From positions 1 through 38,511 of the forward strand of contig JAMPHT010000031.1 in NCBI GenBank assembly GCA_023663285.1: DNA of 38,511 bases, read 5' to 3'. Every line of letters starts with the position of its first letter. Position 1 is the first letter of the stretch. Of this stretch, positions 14,189 through 22,022 are shown in pieces. The position numbers and the translations under genes were made by a program. The notes below the pieces were generated by a model. It had not been told where the DNA came from. It worked only from the letters and a program-made list of their open reading frames with translations, and made no database searches. This DNA is from Bacillota bacterium. GTDB taxonomy: Bacteria > Bacillota > Clostridia > Lachnospirales > Lachnospiraceae.

Positions 14189-15241
14189 ATGGCACAGACG
14201 ATCATAGCCCTGGATGCAGGGCACGGCATGGGAACGGCAGGCAAGCGGTGCTTAAAAAGTCTGGATCCAAGCGAAACGAGGGAATGGTGGCTGAATGACC
14301 GCATAGCGGACCGTGTACAGGAGCTGCTGTCAACTTATGACTGCACGGTGCTCAGGGTGGATGACACAACAGGGGCGAAAGACATCAGCCTGTCCGCCCG
14401 CGTAAAGGCGGCAAACAGTGCGGGGGCAGCTATTTACATATCTATCCATCACAATGCCGGACTGAATGGCAAGAGAGGCGGCGGGACGACAGTGTTCTAC
14501 TGCTCCGGCATAGTTGCGCGCCTGGCTCAGGCGAAGCGGCTGTATAATGCGGTAGTAGGGCAGACCGGGCTGCAGGGCAACAGGAGCCAGCTGGTAGTAA
14601 ACCGCGGGTTCTATGTGATAAAGAACACCCGGATGCCTGCTTTTCTCATCGAAAACGGCTTTATGGACTCCCCTGATGACGTCCCGGTGATCCTGTCTGC
14701 AGTACACGCTGAAAAAACAGCCCAAGGCATACTGACGTTCCTGAAAACGGAGCTGTTCCTTCAGGAGAAGAGGGTCAGCGTGGATCCGCCGCAGACGGGA
14801 CAGGCGCAGCTGCCACAGTCGGCAGCTGTGCAGGAGGCAGTCCCGACAGCCGGGTCTTGCGCTGCAAAGCCGCAGGAGACCCAGACCATGCCCTATATTG
14901 TTGTAAGCAAGGGTGACACTCTCTCCGGTATTGCAAAGAGGTTCGGCCTGACTTGGCAGGAACTGGCGGCGGCAAACGAGATCAAGGATCCTGACAACAT
15001 CATTACAGGACAGAAGATATATATCCCGACTATCAAAAAGGAAGAGATCCTTTGTTATCCGGCTTACGTCGGTAAGCAGACTACCCTTTCAGCTGCCCTG
15101 ACATCTCTTGGCATCAACAGCAGCTATGTTTTTCGGAAAGAGATCGCGGCAGCCAATGACATCACCGGATATGTCGGCACAGCAAGCCAGAACACAATGA
15201 TGTATAACCTGCTCGCAGCAGGGCTGCTCAAGCGGGCATAA
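14189..15241 (+). CDS. Endolysin: N-acetylmuramoyl-L-alanine amidase with LysM, 350 aa
   Basis: An Ami_3-type zinc amidase (about 1-190): H12 in LDAGHGMG, H87/H88 in ISIHHN, and E155 in LIENGFMD as expected zinc and catalytic residues. A linker (190-232) rich in Gln, Pro and Ala follows, then a LysM domain (about 234-280: YIVVSKGDTLSGIAKRFGL to GQKIYIP), and a C-terminal 60-residue domain matching the lysin fragment at 3..185. No signal peptide, so export needs a holin. ATG 14189 follows GAGAGGAGGCAGCAT. Its place in the early operon, between gam and gemA and before the middle-region activator, is unusual for a lysis gene. Confidence 0.92.
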   Translation: MAQTIIALDAGHGMGTAGKRCLKSLDPSETREWWLNDRIADRVQELLSTYDCTVLRVDDTTGAKDISLSARVKAANSAGAAIYISIHHNAGLNGKRGGGTTVFYCSGIVARLAQAKRLYNAVVGQTGLQGNRSQLVVNRGFYVIKNTRMPAFLIENGFMDSPDDVPVILSAVHAEKTAQGILTFLKTELFLQEKRVSVDPPQTGQAQLPQSAAVQEAVPTAGSCAAKPQETQTMPYIVVSKGDTLSGIAKRFGLTWQELAAANEIKDPDNIITGQKIYIPTIKKEEILCYPAYVGKQTTLSAALTSLGINSSYVFRKEIAAANDITGYVGTASQNTMMYNLLAAGLLKRA

Positions 15242-15283
15242 ACAGTTCCGGCGGATGGAGGGCCGGATAAAGGAGGTGTCGGT

Positions 15284-15754
15284 ATGGCGAAAAAAGGCGG
15301 GACGCCGATCACAGCATCACAGATGCGAAAGATCCATGTACTGGCAAGGGATCATGGGCTGGATGATGACCTGCTGCATATCCATGTCCAGACAGTCACC
15401 GGCAAGGACAGCTTGAAAAAGCTGTCCCTGCGGGAAGCAGTCAGGGTCATTGACAGTCTGGAAAAGGGATCCTCAGACCATATGACCTGGAGACAGAAGT
15501 ATCTCATAGATAAGCTGATGCAGGAACTGAGCTGGACAGACGGGAAAGGGGATCCGGACTATAAGAGACTGGACGGGTTCTGCAGCAGACGCTACGGAGT
15601 GGACAGCCACAAGTGGCTCACCAGGACGGCTGCATCCAAGGTCATAGAGGGCCTCAAGGGTATGCTGCAGCATGGAGCGCCAGCTGGGGACACCGGCCGC
15701 AGCGCCAGCGACACAGAAAAAAATGTTTGTGAAAATCCGGGAGGCGGTTTATAA
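15284..15754 (+). CDS. gemA: GemA / Mu gp16-like regulatory protein, 156 aa
   Basis: The GemA (Mu gp16) family is an early protein affecting host gene expression and DNA topology. This one shows family traits: TASQMRKIHVLARDHGLDDD, TGKDSLKKLSLREAVRVID, and MTWRQKYLIDKLMQELSW followed by a second conserved half ending in a charged tail. ATG 15284 follows AAAGGAGGTGTCGGT. Stop and next start overlap (TAATG), so it is translationally coupled to mor, the same pair order as in Mu. Confidence 0.85.
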   Translation: MAKKGGTPITASQMRKIHVLARDHGLDDDLLHIHVQTVTGKDSLKKLSLREAVRVIDSLEKGSSDHMTWRQKYLIDKLMQELSWTDGKGDPDYKRLDGFCSRRYGVDSHKWLTRTAASKVIEGLKGMLQHGAPAGDTGRSASDTEKNVCENPGGGL

Positions 15755-16089
15755 TGGCAAAGGAAGAGTTGATCAGAGAGCTTGATCTGGAGGATTTGCA
15801 GGAGCAGCACAGGGAGATCGCGGAGATCGTGGGGCTGGACGGCTTCCTGGAGCTGGTCAAGACCTTTGGCGGCAGTGCGATATATATACCACAGATGCGG
15901 GAAGTGACCAAGATGCGGGTCTACCGGAAGATCTCGGAAGAATTTGACGGTACAAATATCAAGGCATTGGCGGGCAAATATGAGGTCTCCGAGTCCACAG
16001 TCTATAACGTGGTCCGGGAGCAGATAAAGAGCGGTGAGCATAAGCACCCGCAGGTTCCGGGGCAGCTTTCACTGGCGGATTGGATGTAA
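15754..16089 (+). CDS. mor: Mor/C-family middle or late transcription activator, 111 aa
   Basis: Mor activates transcription by binding a dyad upstream of weak promoters. The protein has the family's helical dimerisation part (EIAEIVGLDGFLELVKTFGG), the conserved SAIYIPQM turn, and a C-terminal HTH (IKALAGKYEVSESTVYNVVR). Length is close to Mu Mor (129 aa). It is the last gene before a strong terminator and probably switches on the late block starting at 16214. Confidence 0.88.
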   Translation: MAKEELIRELDLEDLQEQHREIAEIVGLDGFLELVKTFGGSAIYIPQMREVTKMRVYRKISEEFDGTNIKALAGKYEVSESTVYNVVREQIKSGEHKHPQVPGQLSLADWM

Positions 16090-16090
16090 T

Positions 16091-16113
16091 GTACACAGTA
16101 AGATAAAATGTAC
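16091..16113. promoter_or_regulatory. GTACA dyad after mor, candidate activator site
   Basis: GTACA (16091-16095) and TGTAC (16109-16113) are inverted repeats 13 bases apart, directly after the mor gene. An AT-rich tract follows. Dyads of this sort are bound by Mor-family activators, but the assignment is by position only. Confidence 0.35.
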
Positions 16114-16146
16114 GAAAAAATTTTAATTAAATGAGCCAGCCATTAC

Positions 16147-16186
16147 AATGGACAGTGCAGGGACAGATTGCATTGTCCATTTTTTT
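16147..16186 (+). terminator. Strong terminator closing the early operon
   Basis: AATGGACAGTGCA (16147-16159) pairs with TGCATTGTCCATT (16169-16181), with one G-T wobble, followed by a seven-T run ending at 16186. It separates the early/middle block from the late genes and is followed by AGTACACA. Confidence 0.88.
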
Positions 16187-16194
16187 AGTACACA
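16180..16194 (+). repeat. TTTTTTTAGTACACA element, copy 1
   Basis: The 15-mer TTTTTTTAGTACACA follows the terminator stem here and recurs at 23719-23733 behind another terminator. Both copies directly precede the ribosome site of a late gene. Confidence 0.6.
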
Positions 16195-16213
16195 CAACAG
16201 GGAGGGAATGTTT

Positions 16214-16705
16214 ATGTTGAAAGAAATGATCATCACTGTTTTTGTAGCAGTGGCTTTGACGCTGGTCATCATGGTGTTGAATCGGGCAGCGGAGGTGCTG
16301 CGGGAAAGTCTTAAGAAGAATAAGTCCGAGGCGGAGGCAGCCGGCAATAAGGCGGCGGCAACAGCCTATGAGATGGCGATCACAGTCTTGGACAGTATCG
16401 CGGAGATCACCGTCAGCCGTATCGAGGCTACCCAGGCAGCAGCCGTCAGGAAAGCGGTAAAAAGTGGAGAGAAGGCATATACCGAGCTTACCAGATTCTC
16501 GGAGGATGCCTATCAGGATATCCTGGAGCAGCTGACGCCGTCTGTCATGGCCGCGCTGGAGACCTGTGTAGATGATACGGAACAGCTGATCCGAAATAAG
16601 ATCGAAGAGGTGCTGCCGAGGGTCAAGCAGGAGTACAGATCCCTGGAGGATACGGGAGAGCAGCTTCCCTGGGAGACCATTGACACAGCGGGGGCGGGAC
16701 AATGA
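16214..16705 (+). CDS. Membrane-anchored helical protein, candidate lysis protein, 163 aa
   Basis: An N-terminal membrane segment (IITVFVAVALTLVIMVL, residues 5-21) is followed by a long Ala/Glu/Lys-rich helical body facing one side of the membrane. The layout resembles class III-type and LLH-type phage holins (one N-terminal span and a charged coiled-coil). ATG 16214 is 8 bases from GGAGGG; an in-frame ATG at 16208 is too close to it. It is the first gene of the late block and overlaps the next, also membrane, gene by 4 bp (ATGA). Confidence 0.65.
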   Translation: MLKEMIITVFVAVALTLVIMVLNRAAEVLRESLKKNKSEAEAAGNKAAATAYEMAITVLDSIAEITVSRIEATQAAAVRKAVKSGEKAYTELTRFSEDAYQDILEQLTPSVMAALETCVDDTEQLIRNKIEEVLPRVKQEYRSLEDTGEQLPWETIDTAGAGQ

Positions 16706-17238
16706 CGGCGTATTGGCTGGGTAGTGTCCTGGCTACCGTTGGAGACATTGAGGACCTGGCCTTTTCAGAATCGGGGAAATGGGTGGCGGAGCTGGGAGTA
16801 TCTATCGTGCTGCTGCTGATCTTTGTTTTCTACTTCATCCGTAAATCTATCAGCGATGATAAAAGGGTCAACAAGGCATATGATGACGCCCAGGAGAAGA
16901 TCGCAGCCTGTGACCGGCAAATCCGGGAAAGGGAGAATTACCTGCTCTCCGAAAGTGCCAAGCGGGAAGAGATCATCCGGCAGGAGTCGGAAAAGCGGGA
17001 AAACCTGATCCGGAAAGAAGCGGAAAAGCGTGAAAGCATCCTGATGGCAAACCAGGAGCGGATGTTGGATTCCATGAGGGAGATCACAGCCTCCCTCTCA
17101 AAGATAGAGACATCTCTGAATAAGATGGAGTCACGGCATGAAACGGATATCCGGCAGCTCAAGGATCAGATGGAGACCATGGAAGGAAAGATCGACCGAA
17201 TGACGGAATCGGCCAGAAGGGAGACAGGTGATGGATAA
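16702..17238 (+). CDS. Membrane protein with long coiled coil, candidate holin partner, 178 aa
   Basis: One membrane span (VSIVLLLIFVFYFI, about residues 33-46) is followed by about 120 residues of strongly charged coiled coil with Glu/Lys/Arg heptads (RENYLLSESAKREEIIRQ, EKRENLIRKEAEKRES). It overlaps the upstream membrane gene in an ATGA start-stop. Proteins of this type occur near lysis genes (BhlA-like) and in Mu-like phages before the small terminase. A role in holin function or spanning the envelope is inferred. Confidence 0.6.
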   Translation: MTAYWLGSVLATVGDIEDLAFSESGKWVAELGVSIVLLLIFVFYFIRKSISDDKRVNKAYDDAQEKIAACDRQIRERENYLLSESAKREEIIRQESEKRENLIRKEAEKRESILMANQERMLDSMREITASLSKIETSLNKMESRHETDIRQLKDQMETMEGKIDRMTESARRETGDG

Positions 17239-17533
17239 GCTGGAAGTCAATGAGCTGAAGCTGCTTCGAGGGGATATCATCAGCACATTATACCGGACCT
17301 ACGGGACGGACATCCGGATTGCAGCACTCAGGAATGCCCTGCGGTCAAAGGGGTTGCTCCCAGAGGAAAAGCTGAGAAAGTGTATCTATTACCTGGGTGG
17401 CGACGGCAAGAGATATATCCATGTGGAAGTGGACCAGGAGAACTGGCTGGATTCCATGATCTGGCTGACGCCTGCCGGTGTGAACCTTGCGGAGGGAGAC
17501 CTGGAGGATATGGGGGTGATCATGAATGAGTGA
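17231..17533 (+). CDS. Small winged-helix-like phage protein A, 100 aa
   Basis: The pattern RGDIISTLYRTYGTDIRIAA (helix-turn-helix), RKCIYYLGGDGKRYIHVEV (strand-wing) and IWLTPAGVNLAEGDLED resembles winged-helix proteins. The next gene has a similar layout with the ending ITSAGIDYLDGTGPD, suggesting the two are diverged duplicates. ATG 17231 (or GTG 17228) overlaps the stop of the previous gene. In Mu this position holds small proteins (gp25/gp26 area) of unknown function. Confidence 0.6.
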   Translation: MDKLEVNELKLLRGDIISTLYRTYGTDIRIAALRNALRSKGLLPEEKLRKCIYYLGGDGKRYIHVEVDQENWLDSMIWLTPAGVNLAEGDLEDMGVIMNE

Positions 17534-17828
17534 CATACTGGAACTTACGAAGAAAGAGATCATACGGAAAGAGATACTGGTGCTCTGCCAGTCAGCCGGT
17601 GAGGTGGGCTGCAGCCGTCAGGTTATCCAGGCCGCGGTGGGAAAGATGTATCCGGATGCGGCGGATATAGGGACAGAATTATATTATCTGAAGGAGAAGC
17701 AGCTGCTGCGCCTGGAGAGGACGGGCAACAGCAGGCTGGGGATCCAACGGGATATCTATTTCATCACTTCCGCAGGCATCGACTATCTGGACGGCACAGG
17801 GCCGGACATTCCGGGAATAGGGGTATAA
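17526..17828 (+). CDS. Small winged-helix-like phage protein B, 100 aa
   Basis: Sequence LTKKEIIRKEILVLCQSAGE, CSRQVIQAAVGKMYPDA, DIGTELYYLKEKQLLRLE and a RDIYFITSAGIDYLDG ending give a helix-turn-helix plus wing pattern. It is similar in order and length to the gene before it. It overlaps that gene by 8 bp and is followed after 1 bp by the gp27-like gene, so it is part of the head-packaging transcript. It might regulate late genes or assist packaging; not established. Confidence 0.6.
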   Translation: MSDILELTKKEIIRKEILVLCQSAGEVGCSRQVIQAAVGKMYPDAADIGTELYYLKEKQLLRLERTGNSRLGIQRDIYFITSAGIDYLDGTGPDIPGIGV

Positions 17829-17829
17829 C

Positions 17830-18384
17830 ATGGAGAAAAACAGGAGCCACGGGAAGATAGACAATCTGCCTGCTCCGCTGCGGGCGGAGGTGGAGAACCG
17901 GCTGCTGAATGGCGATACCTATGAGCAGGTATCCCGGTACCTGGCGGAACAGGGCGAGGAGGTGCATCTTTCCTCTGTGGGCAGATACGGGAAAGCATTT
18001 CTGCGGCGGTTTGAATCCGTGCGGGTGGCAAAGGAATTTGCCAAGCTGCTGGCGGAGGACAACGCGGACCGTCCCTCCACGGAGCTGCATGAGGCAAACA
18101 ACCTGCTTGCCAGTCAGCTGATCATGGAAGCCATGGTCAGTGACGACATGGCAGCGGAGGAGAGGGCCAAGATAGCGTCCTCCATTGCATCCCTGCAGCG
18201 GGCCCAGGTCAGCAATGAAAAGCTGAAGCTGCAGGCCAGGAAGGAGAAGGGCGCCGTCCATGTGGCGCTGGAGCTGCTGAAAGATAAGGTCTATGCAGAG
18301 ATCGGTGAGAATTATCCGGAGATCGCAGCCACCTTATTGTCTCTGGCGGAGGAAACGGAATCTGAAATGAACAAAGTACAGTGA
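17830..18384 (+). CDS. Mu gp27-like small terminase (DUF3486), 184 aa
   Basis: The N-terminus has the family pattern: GKIDNLPAPLRAEVENRLLN, TYEQVSRYLAEQGEEVHLSS, VGRYGKAFLRR, i.e. an HTH used for packaging-site recognition. A long helical body (AEERAKIASSIASLQRAQVS) follows. Length agrees with Mu gp27 (about 190 aa). ATG 17830 follows AATAGGGGTATAAC. It is the only packaging protein here of clear Mu type; the large terminase downstream is not obviously gp28-like. Confidence 0.82.
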   Translation: MEKNRSHGKIDNLPAPLRAEVENRLLNGDTYEQVSRYLAEQGEEVHLSSVGRYGKAFLRRFESVRVAKEFAKLLAEDNADRPSTELHEANNLLASQLIMEAMVSDDMAAEERAKIASSIASLQRAQVSNEKLKLQARKEKGAVHVALELLKDKVYAEIGENYPEIAATLLSLAEETESEMNKVQ

Positions 18385-18562
18385 CGCGCTGTAAGGCTCA
18401 AATTTGCCATTTCAGATCCTGACGCAGATTTCAGTGGGCGGATTCGGTTGAACGCAAATTGAAGCCGGTTAAACAACTTTTGAACGGGGTCTGTGGTGAG
18501 ACATAGCCTTACCATGTCCAAAGATAAGAGGACAAAAATGTAAAGCAGAGGGAGAGGGGAAG

Positions 18563-18862
18563 ATGGACTGGAAAGAAGATTCTCTTAAAATGTTCTTTCA
18601 GGGTGGGCGTTCGATCAATGAGATAACAGAAGCCACCGGGGTGTCAAGACAGAGCATATCCGCCTTTCTTGGCCGGCAGCCGGGCTATGTGGAGGAAAGG
18701 CAGCGGCGCAAGGCTGCCAATGCCGTCCGGCGCCGGGAATATAAACGGGAGAAGAACAGGGAATACCGCAGCAGCCAGATGGGCGGGGTGACCGCGGAAA
18801 CAATGAAGAGGGAGCATGATGTGGCGGCAGCGATCTTGAGCCGGGAAAGATATTATGGGTAA
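18563..18862 (+). CDS. HTH protein, possible second small terminase component, 99 aa
   Basis: ATG 18563 follows GGGAGAGGGGAAG. Residues 15-40 form an HTH (SINEITEATGVSRQSISAFL), followed by a very basic helix (RRKAANAVRRREYKREKNRE). HTH plus basic helix is the architecture of phage DNA-recognition subunits. The gene lies between the gp27-like gene and the large terminase, so it may help recognise packaging DNA; it could also be a regulator. The 178 bp before it contain no supported gene. Confidence 0.62.
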   Translation: MDWKEDSLKMFFQGGRSINEITEATGVSRQSISAFLGRQPGYVEERQRRKAANAVRRREYKREKNREYRSSQMGGVTAETMKREHDVAAAILSRERYYG

Positions 18863-19001
18863 GAAAAAGAAGGCGGGCGGCAGCCTGATGAGCGAATTTC
18901 TGCAAAAAGCCAGGGAGCAGGGAAAGAGCTATGCACAGGCCCAGGTGGAAGAGACCCTGGAGCTGATAAGGAGAGGGAAGATAGGACAGAAGAGGCATTG
19001 A
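18855..19001 (+). CDS. Small basic protein, 48 aa
   Basis: ATG 18855 overlaps the end of the HTH gene by 8 bp, in another frame, with GGGAAAGA upstream. The product (MGKKKKAGGSLMSEFLQKAR ... GKIGQKRH) is basic and helical. Its stop codon lies in the terminator hairpin that follows. No family recognised; supported by tight overlap and composition only. Confidence 0.5.
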   Translation: MGKKKKAGGSLMSEFLQKAREQGKSYAQAQVEETLELIRRGKIGQKRH

Positions 19002-19012
19002 GCCTCTTTTTG
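18991..19012 (+). terminator. Short terminator before the large terminase gene
   Basis: AGAGGC (18991-18996) pairs with GCCTCT (19002-19007) across the TGA stop, followed by TTTTG. It is short and may be only partly efficient, since late genes continue downstream. Confidence 0.6.
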
Positions 19013-19044
19013 TGTGCTTAAAAAGATGTTCAAGGAGCGTTCAC

Positions 19045-20565
19045 ATGGGAAGCCTTGCAGCGGAATATAAAGCAAAACTGAATAAAAGCGGCAGGCGGCC
19101 TGAATATCTCAAGGCGGAGGAGAGCCTGTGGGAATATAACAAGCTGATCGATCCCAAGTTCTTCAAAGAGAGCCGCCCCCATTTGAAGGTGCTGGCGGAG
19201 ACGCTGCAGGCGATCTATGAGCACCGAATCATCAAGCAGTCCGGAGACAATGAGTGGCGGATTATCACGGAGACGGAAAAAAACCGATTGGATGCAGCCA
19301 GTGTCGAGTATAGCTCCTGCCGCTGCCTGGCAATAGACATCCCGCCAAGACATGGGAAAAGTTATAGTCTTTCCCAGTTCTGCGATTGGGTCTATGGAAA
19401 GAACCGGGAAGAGGCGATCATAGCGGTGACCTACAATGAGGATCTGGCGGGCCGTTTTTCGGTCAATGTCAGGGACGGCATCGAAGCCACCAAGGTGGAC
19501 CAAAAGTTTACTGTATTCAATGACATCTTTCCGGACGTCCATATCAAATATGGTGACAGCGCCAAAAAGATGTGGTCCTTGGAAGGGCGTTTTTTCTCTT
19601 ATCTGGGCACAGGCTTTGGCGGGACCATTACCGGCGTCGGCTGTTCCATCGGCATCATTGACGATCCGGTGAAGAACCATCTGGAGGCCTTCAATGACGA
19701 CACATTGGACGGTCAGTATCAGTGGTACGCAGATACCTTTATCTCCAGGCTGGAGGAGGATGCCATACAGATCATCAACATGACGCGCTGGAACAGCAGG
19801 GACCTGGTGGGCAGGGTGCTGGCTGACGAGGACGGCGGAGACTGGTATGTGCTGAAGATGAAGGCGTGTCTCAATGAGGAGACTCATGAGATGCTTTGTC
19901 CAGAGCTGTTCAGCTGGAGATCTTACCTGAAGAAAAAGGCGAAGATGTCCCTGGCTATCTTCATGGCCAATTACCAGCAGGAGCCTGTCGATCTGGTCAA
20001 TGCCCTGTACAAGGATTTCAAGGAATACGATCAGCTTCCTATGGATGACGAGGGAAACAGCCTGCTGGAGGAAATCAAGAGCTACTGCGATACGGCTGAT
20101 GAGGGCAGTGATTTTCTTTGTAATATCGTCTACGGTGTATACAACATGGAGGCATATGTCTTGGATATCATCTACACGGACAAGGATATGAGCGTCACGG
20201 AAGAGGCGGTGGCGGCTGCTTATTACAGGTGGCACGTATCCTGGGCGGATATCGAGAGCAACAATGGAGGCCGCGGCTTCGCCCGGTCTGTTGAGAGGAT
20301 CCTGCGGGATAAGTACTATTCCAACTTCACCCATATCGAAAAGTTCTTTCAGGGCGCGAACAAGACCGCGCGGATCAAGAGCAATGCGACCTGGGTGCAG
20401 GAGCATATTTATTATCCGCGGGGCTGGAAAAACAGGTGGCCGGAATATCACCTGGCCATGAAGTCTTTCCAGGCAAACGGGAACAAGGGTCATGACGACG
20501 CGCCTGATGCCACGACCGGGATCGCGGAAAAGATGGGGATTGAGACAGACGACTGGATGTATTGA
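19045..20565 (+). CDS. Terminase large subunit, 506 aa
   Basis: ATP-driven DNA packaging motor and nuclease. Walker A is PPRHGKS (residues 100-106) and Walker B IGIIDDP (202-208); the C-terminal RNase H-like nuclease begins at YCDTADEGSD (D349) and includes DIESNNGG. ATG 19045 is preceded by AAGGAG at 8 bases; a GTG at 19012 would place the start in the terminator tail. It resembles the terminases of Firmicutes siphophages. It is followed by an SPP1-type portal, so the packaging machine is a hybrid of Mu-type small subunit and siphovirus-type motor. Confidence 0.92.
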   Translation: MGSLAAEYKAKLNKSGRRPEYLKAEESLWEYNKLIDPKFFKESRPHLKVLAETLQAIYEHRIIKQSGDNEWRIITETEKNRLDAASVEYSSCRCLAIDIPPRHGKSYSLSQFCDWVYGKNREEAIIAVTYNEDLAGRFSVNVRDGIEATKVDQKFTVFNDIFPDVHIKYGDSAKKMWSLEGRFFSYLGTGFGGTITGVGCSIGIIDDPVKNHLEAFNDDTLDGQYQWYADTFISRLEEDAIQIINMTRWNSRDLVGRVLADEDGGDWYVLKMKACLNEETHEMLCPELFSWRSYLKKKAKMSLAIFMANYQQEPVDLVNALYKDFKEYDQLPMDDEGNSLLEEIKSYCDTADEGSDFLCNIVYGVYNMEAYVLDIIYTDKDMSVTEEAVAAAYYRWHVSWADIESNNGGRGFARSVERILRDKYYSNFTHIEKFFQGANKTARIKSNATWVQEHIYYPRGWKNRWPEYHLAMKSFQANGNKGHDDAPDATTGIAEKMGIETDDWMY

Positions 20566-20582
20566 GCAGCGGGAGGAGAAAA

Positions 20583-22022
20583 ATGCTGGAACCGGGAAGG
20601 ATCGCATCTATCATTGCGGCGGACAAATACAGCCGGAAAAAGAAGCAGGCAAGGCTGGGGCAGAGATATTATGACGGGGAGCATGATATCCTGGACTACC
20701 GGATCTACTATATCAATAAAGAGGGAGAACTGAGGGAGGACCTGACCAAGAGCAACGTCAGGATCCCCCATCCGTTCTTCCATGAGATCTCAGAGCAGGA
20801 GGTGGCTTATATCCTGTCAGGCGGGATCGACTTTAGGACGGATGACGCGGAACTGAAAAAGCAGCTGGGATCCTACTTTGGGGATGATTTTGTAGGGGAG
20901 TTGAAGGAAGTCCTGATCGACGCGGTGGTAAGGGGATTCGGCTACATCTACTGGTACAGGGACATGGAAGGGCATACCAGGTTCCAGTACGCCGACAGTC
21001 TTGGGATCATAGAGGTGAAGGACGGAGCAGCGGACGACACGGTCAATGATCATATCATCCGTTACTATCCGGTAGAGGTTAAGGATGGGAAGACAGCCCT
21101 CCGGATTGAGGTGTGGGACAAGGATATGACCTGGTATTATCTCCAGACTGACTGTGCGGTGGAGTTGGACAGGAACATAGCACTCAACCCCTGTCCCCAT
21201 ATGCTCTACCGGGCAGCTGACGGCTACTATTACGAGGAGTGCAGCCGGATCCCATTCCTAAAGCTGCCCTATAACCGGACGGAATGCTCCCGGCTGAAGC
21301 AGATCAAGCCCATCATTGATGATTATGACAGCATGAACTGCGGGCTGTCCAATAATTTAAGGGACATCACGGAAGGTATCTATGTAGTCAAGGGCTTCAA
21401 GGGTCAGGATTATGACGAGCTGCTGCAGAACGTGAAGTCAAGGAAAGTGGTGGGCGTGGGAGAGAAGGGAGGCTTGGATATCAAGACCATCAACATCCCT
21501 TATGAGGCAAGGCAGGCTAAGATGCAGGAGGATGAAAAAAACATCTACCGGACGGCCCTGGCCTTTAATTCCTCCCAGACCGGAGACGGCAATATCACTA
21601 ACATCATCTTAAAGAGCCGGTACACGCTGCTGGATATGAAGGCGAAAAAGCTGATCTGGAGCCTCAAGAAGTTCCTGGGGACGCTGCTGGATATCGTACT
21701 GGATGAGATAAACACATCCTGCGGGACGGCCTATGAGCGGGCGGAGGTGAAGATCGTGATCTCTCCGGTGGTCCCTACGGATGAAAAGGAGGATGCGGAG
21801 ATCCGGAAGCTGGAGGCGGAAACGGTCAGGGAGAGGGCAGGGACGCTGTTAGACGCGGCAGCCATCCTGGGAGATGAGATCCTGCTGCAGGAGCTTGCCG
21901 GACTGCTTGGCCTGGATGAGGAAACAGTCAGGAAGAGGACGGAGCAGCCGAAGGAGGCAGAGCTGGTGAAGGAGATATTGAATGGAGAAGCGGCAGAGGG
22001 AAGTGCAGCTGGAACTATTTAA
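20583..22022 (+). CDS. Portal protein, SPP1 gp6 family, 479 aa
   Basis: Forms the dodecameric portal at one capsid vertex. Family features are ARLGQRYYDGEHDILDYRIY near the N-terminus, the RIPHPFFHEI and YILSGGIDF segments, the central LPYNRTECSRLKQIKPIIDD, and NNLRDITEGIYVVKGF. ATG 20583 follows GGGAGGAGAAA. Length agrees with SPP1 gp6 (503 aa). It overlaps the minor head gene by 41 bp. Confidence 0.92.
   Translation: MLEPGRIASIIAADKYSRKKKQARLGQRYYDGEHDILDYRIYYINKEGELREDLTKSNVRIPHPFFHEISEQEVAYILSGGIDFRTDDAELKKQLGSYFGDDFVGELKEVLIDAVVRGFGYIYWYRDMEGHTRFQYADSLGIIEVKDGAADDTVNDHIIRYYPVEVKDGKTALRIEVWDKDMTWYYLQTDCAVELDRNIALNPCPHMLYRAADGYYYEECSRIPFLKLPYNRTECSRLKQIKPIIDDYDSMNCGLSNNLRDITEGIYVVKGFKGQDYDELLQNVKSRKVVGVGEKGGLDIKTINIPYEARQAKMQEDEKNIYRTALAFNSSQTGDGNITNIILKSRYTLLDMKAKKLIWSLKKFLGTLLDIVLDEINTSCGTAYERAEVKIVISPVVPTDEKEDAEIRKLEAETVRERAGTLLDAAAILGDEILLQELAGLLGLDEETVRKRTEQPKEAELVKEILNGEAAEGSAAGTI

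Noticed and set aside
18385-18562. Gap between the gp27-like gene and the HTH gene, including an antisense 69-codon frame and a 9-codon frame before the HTH gene
   Set aside because: No ribosome site or protein pattern; treated as untranslated spacer, possibly holding a promoter I cannot identify.
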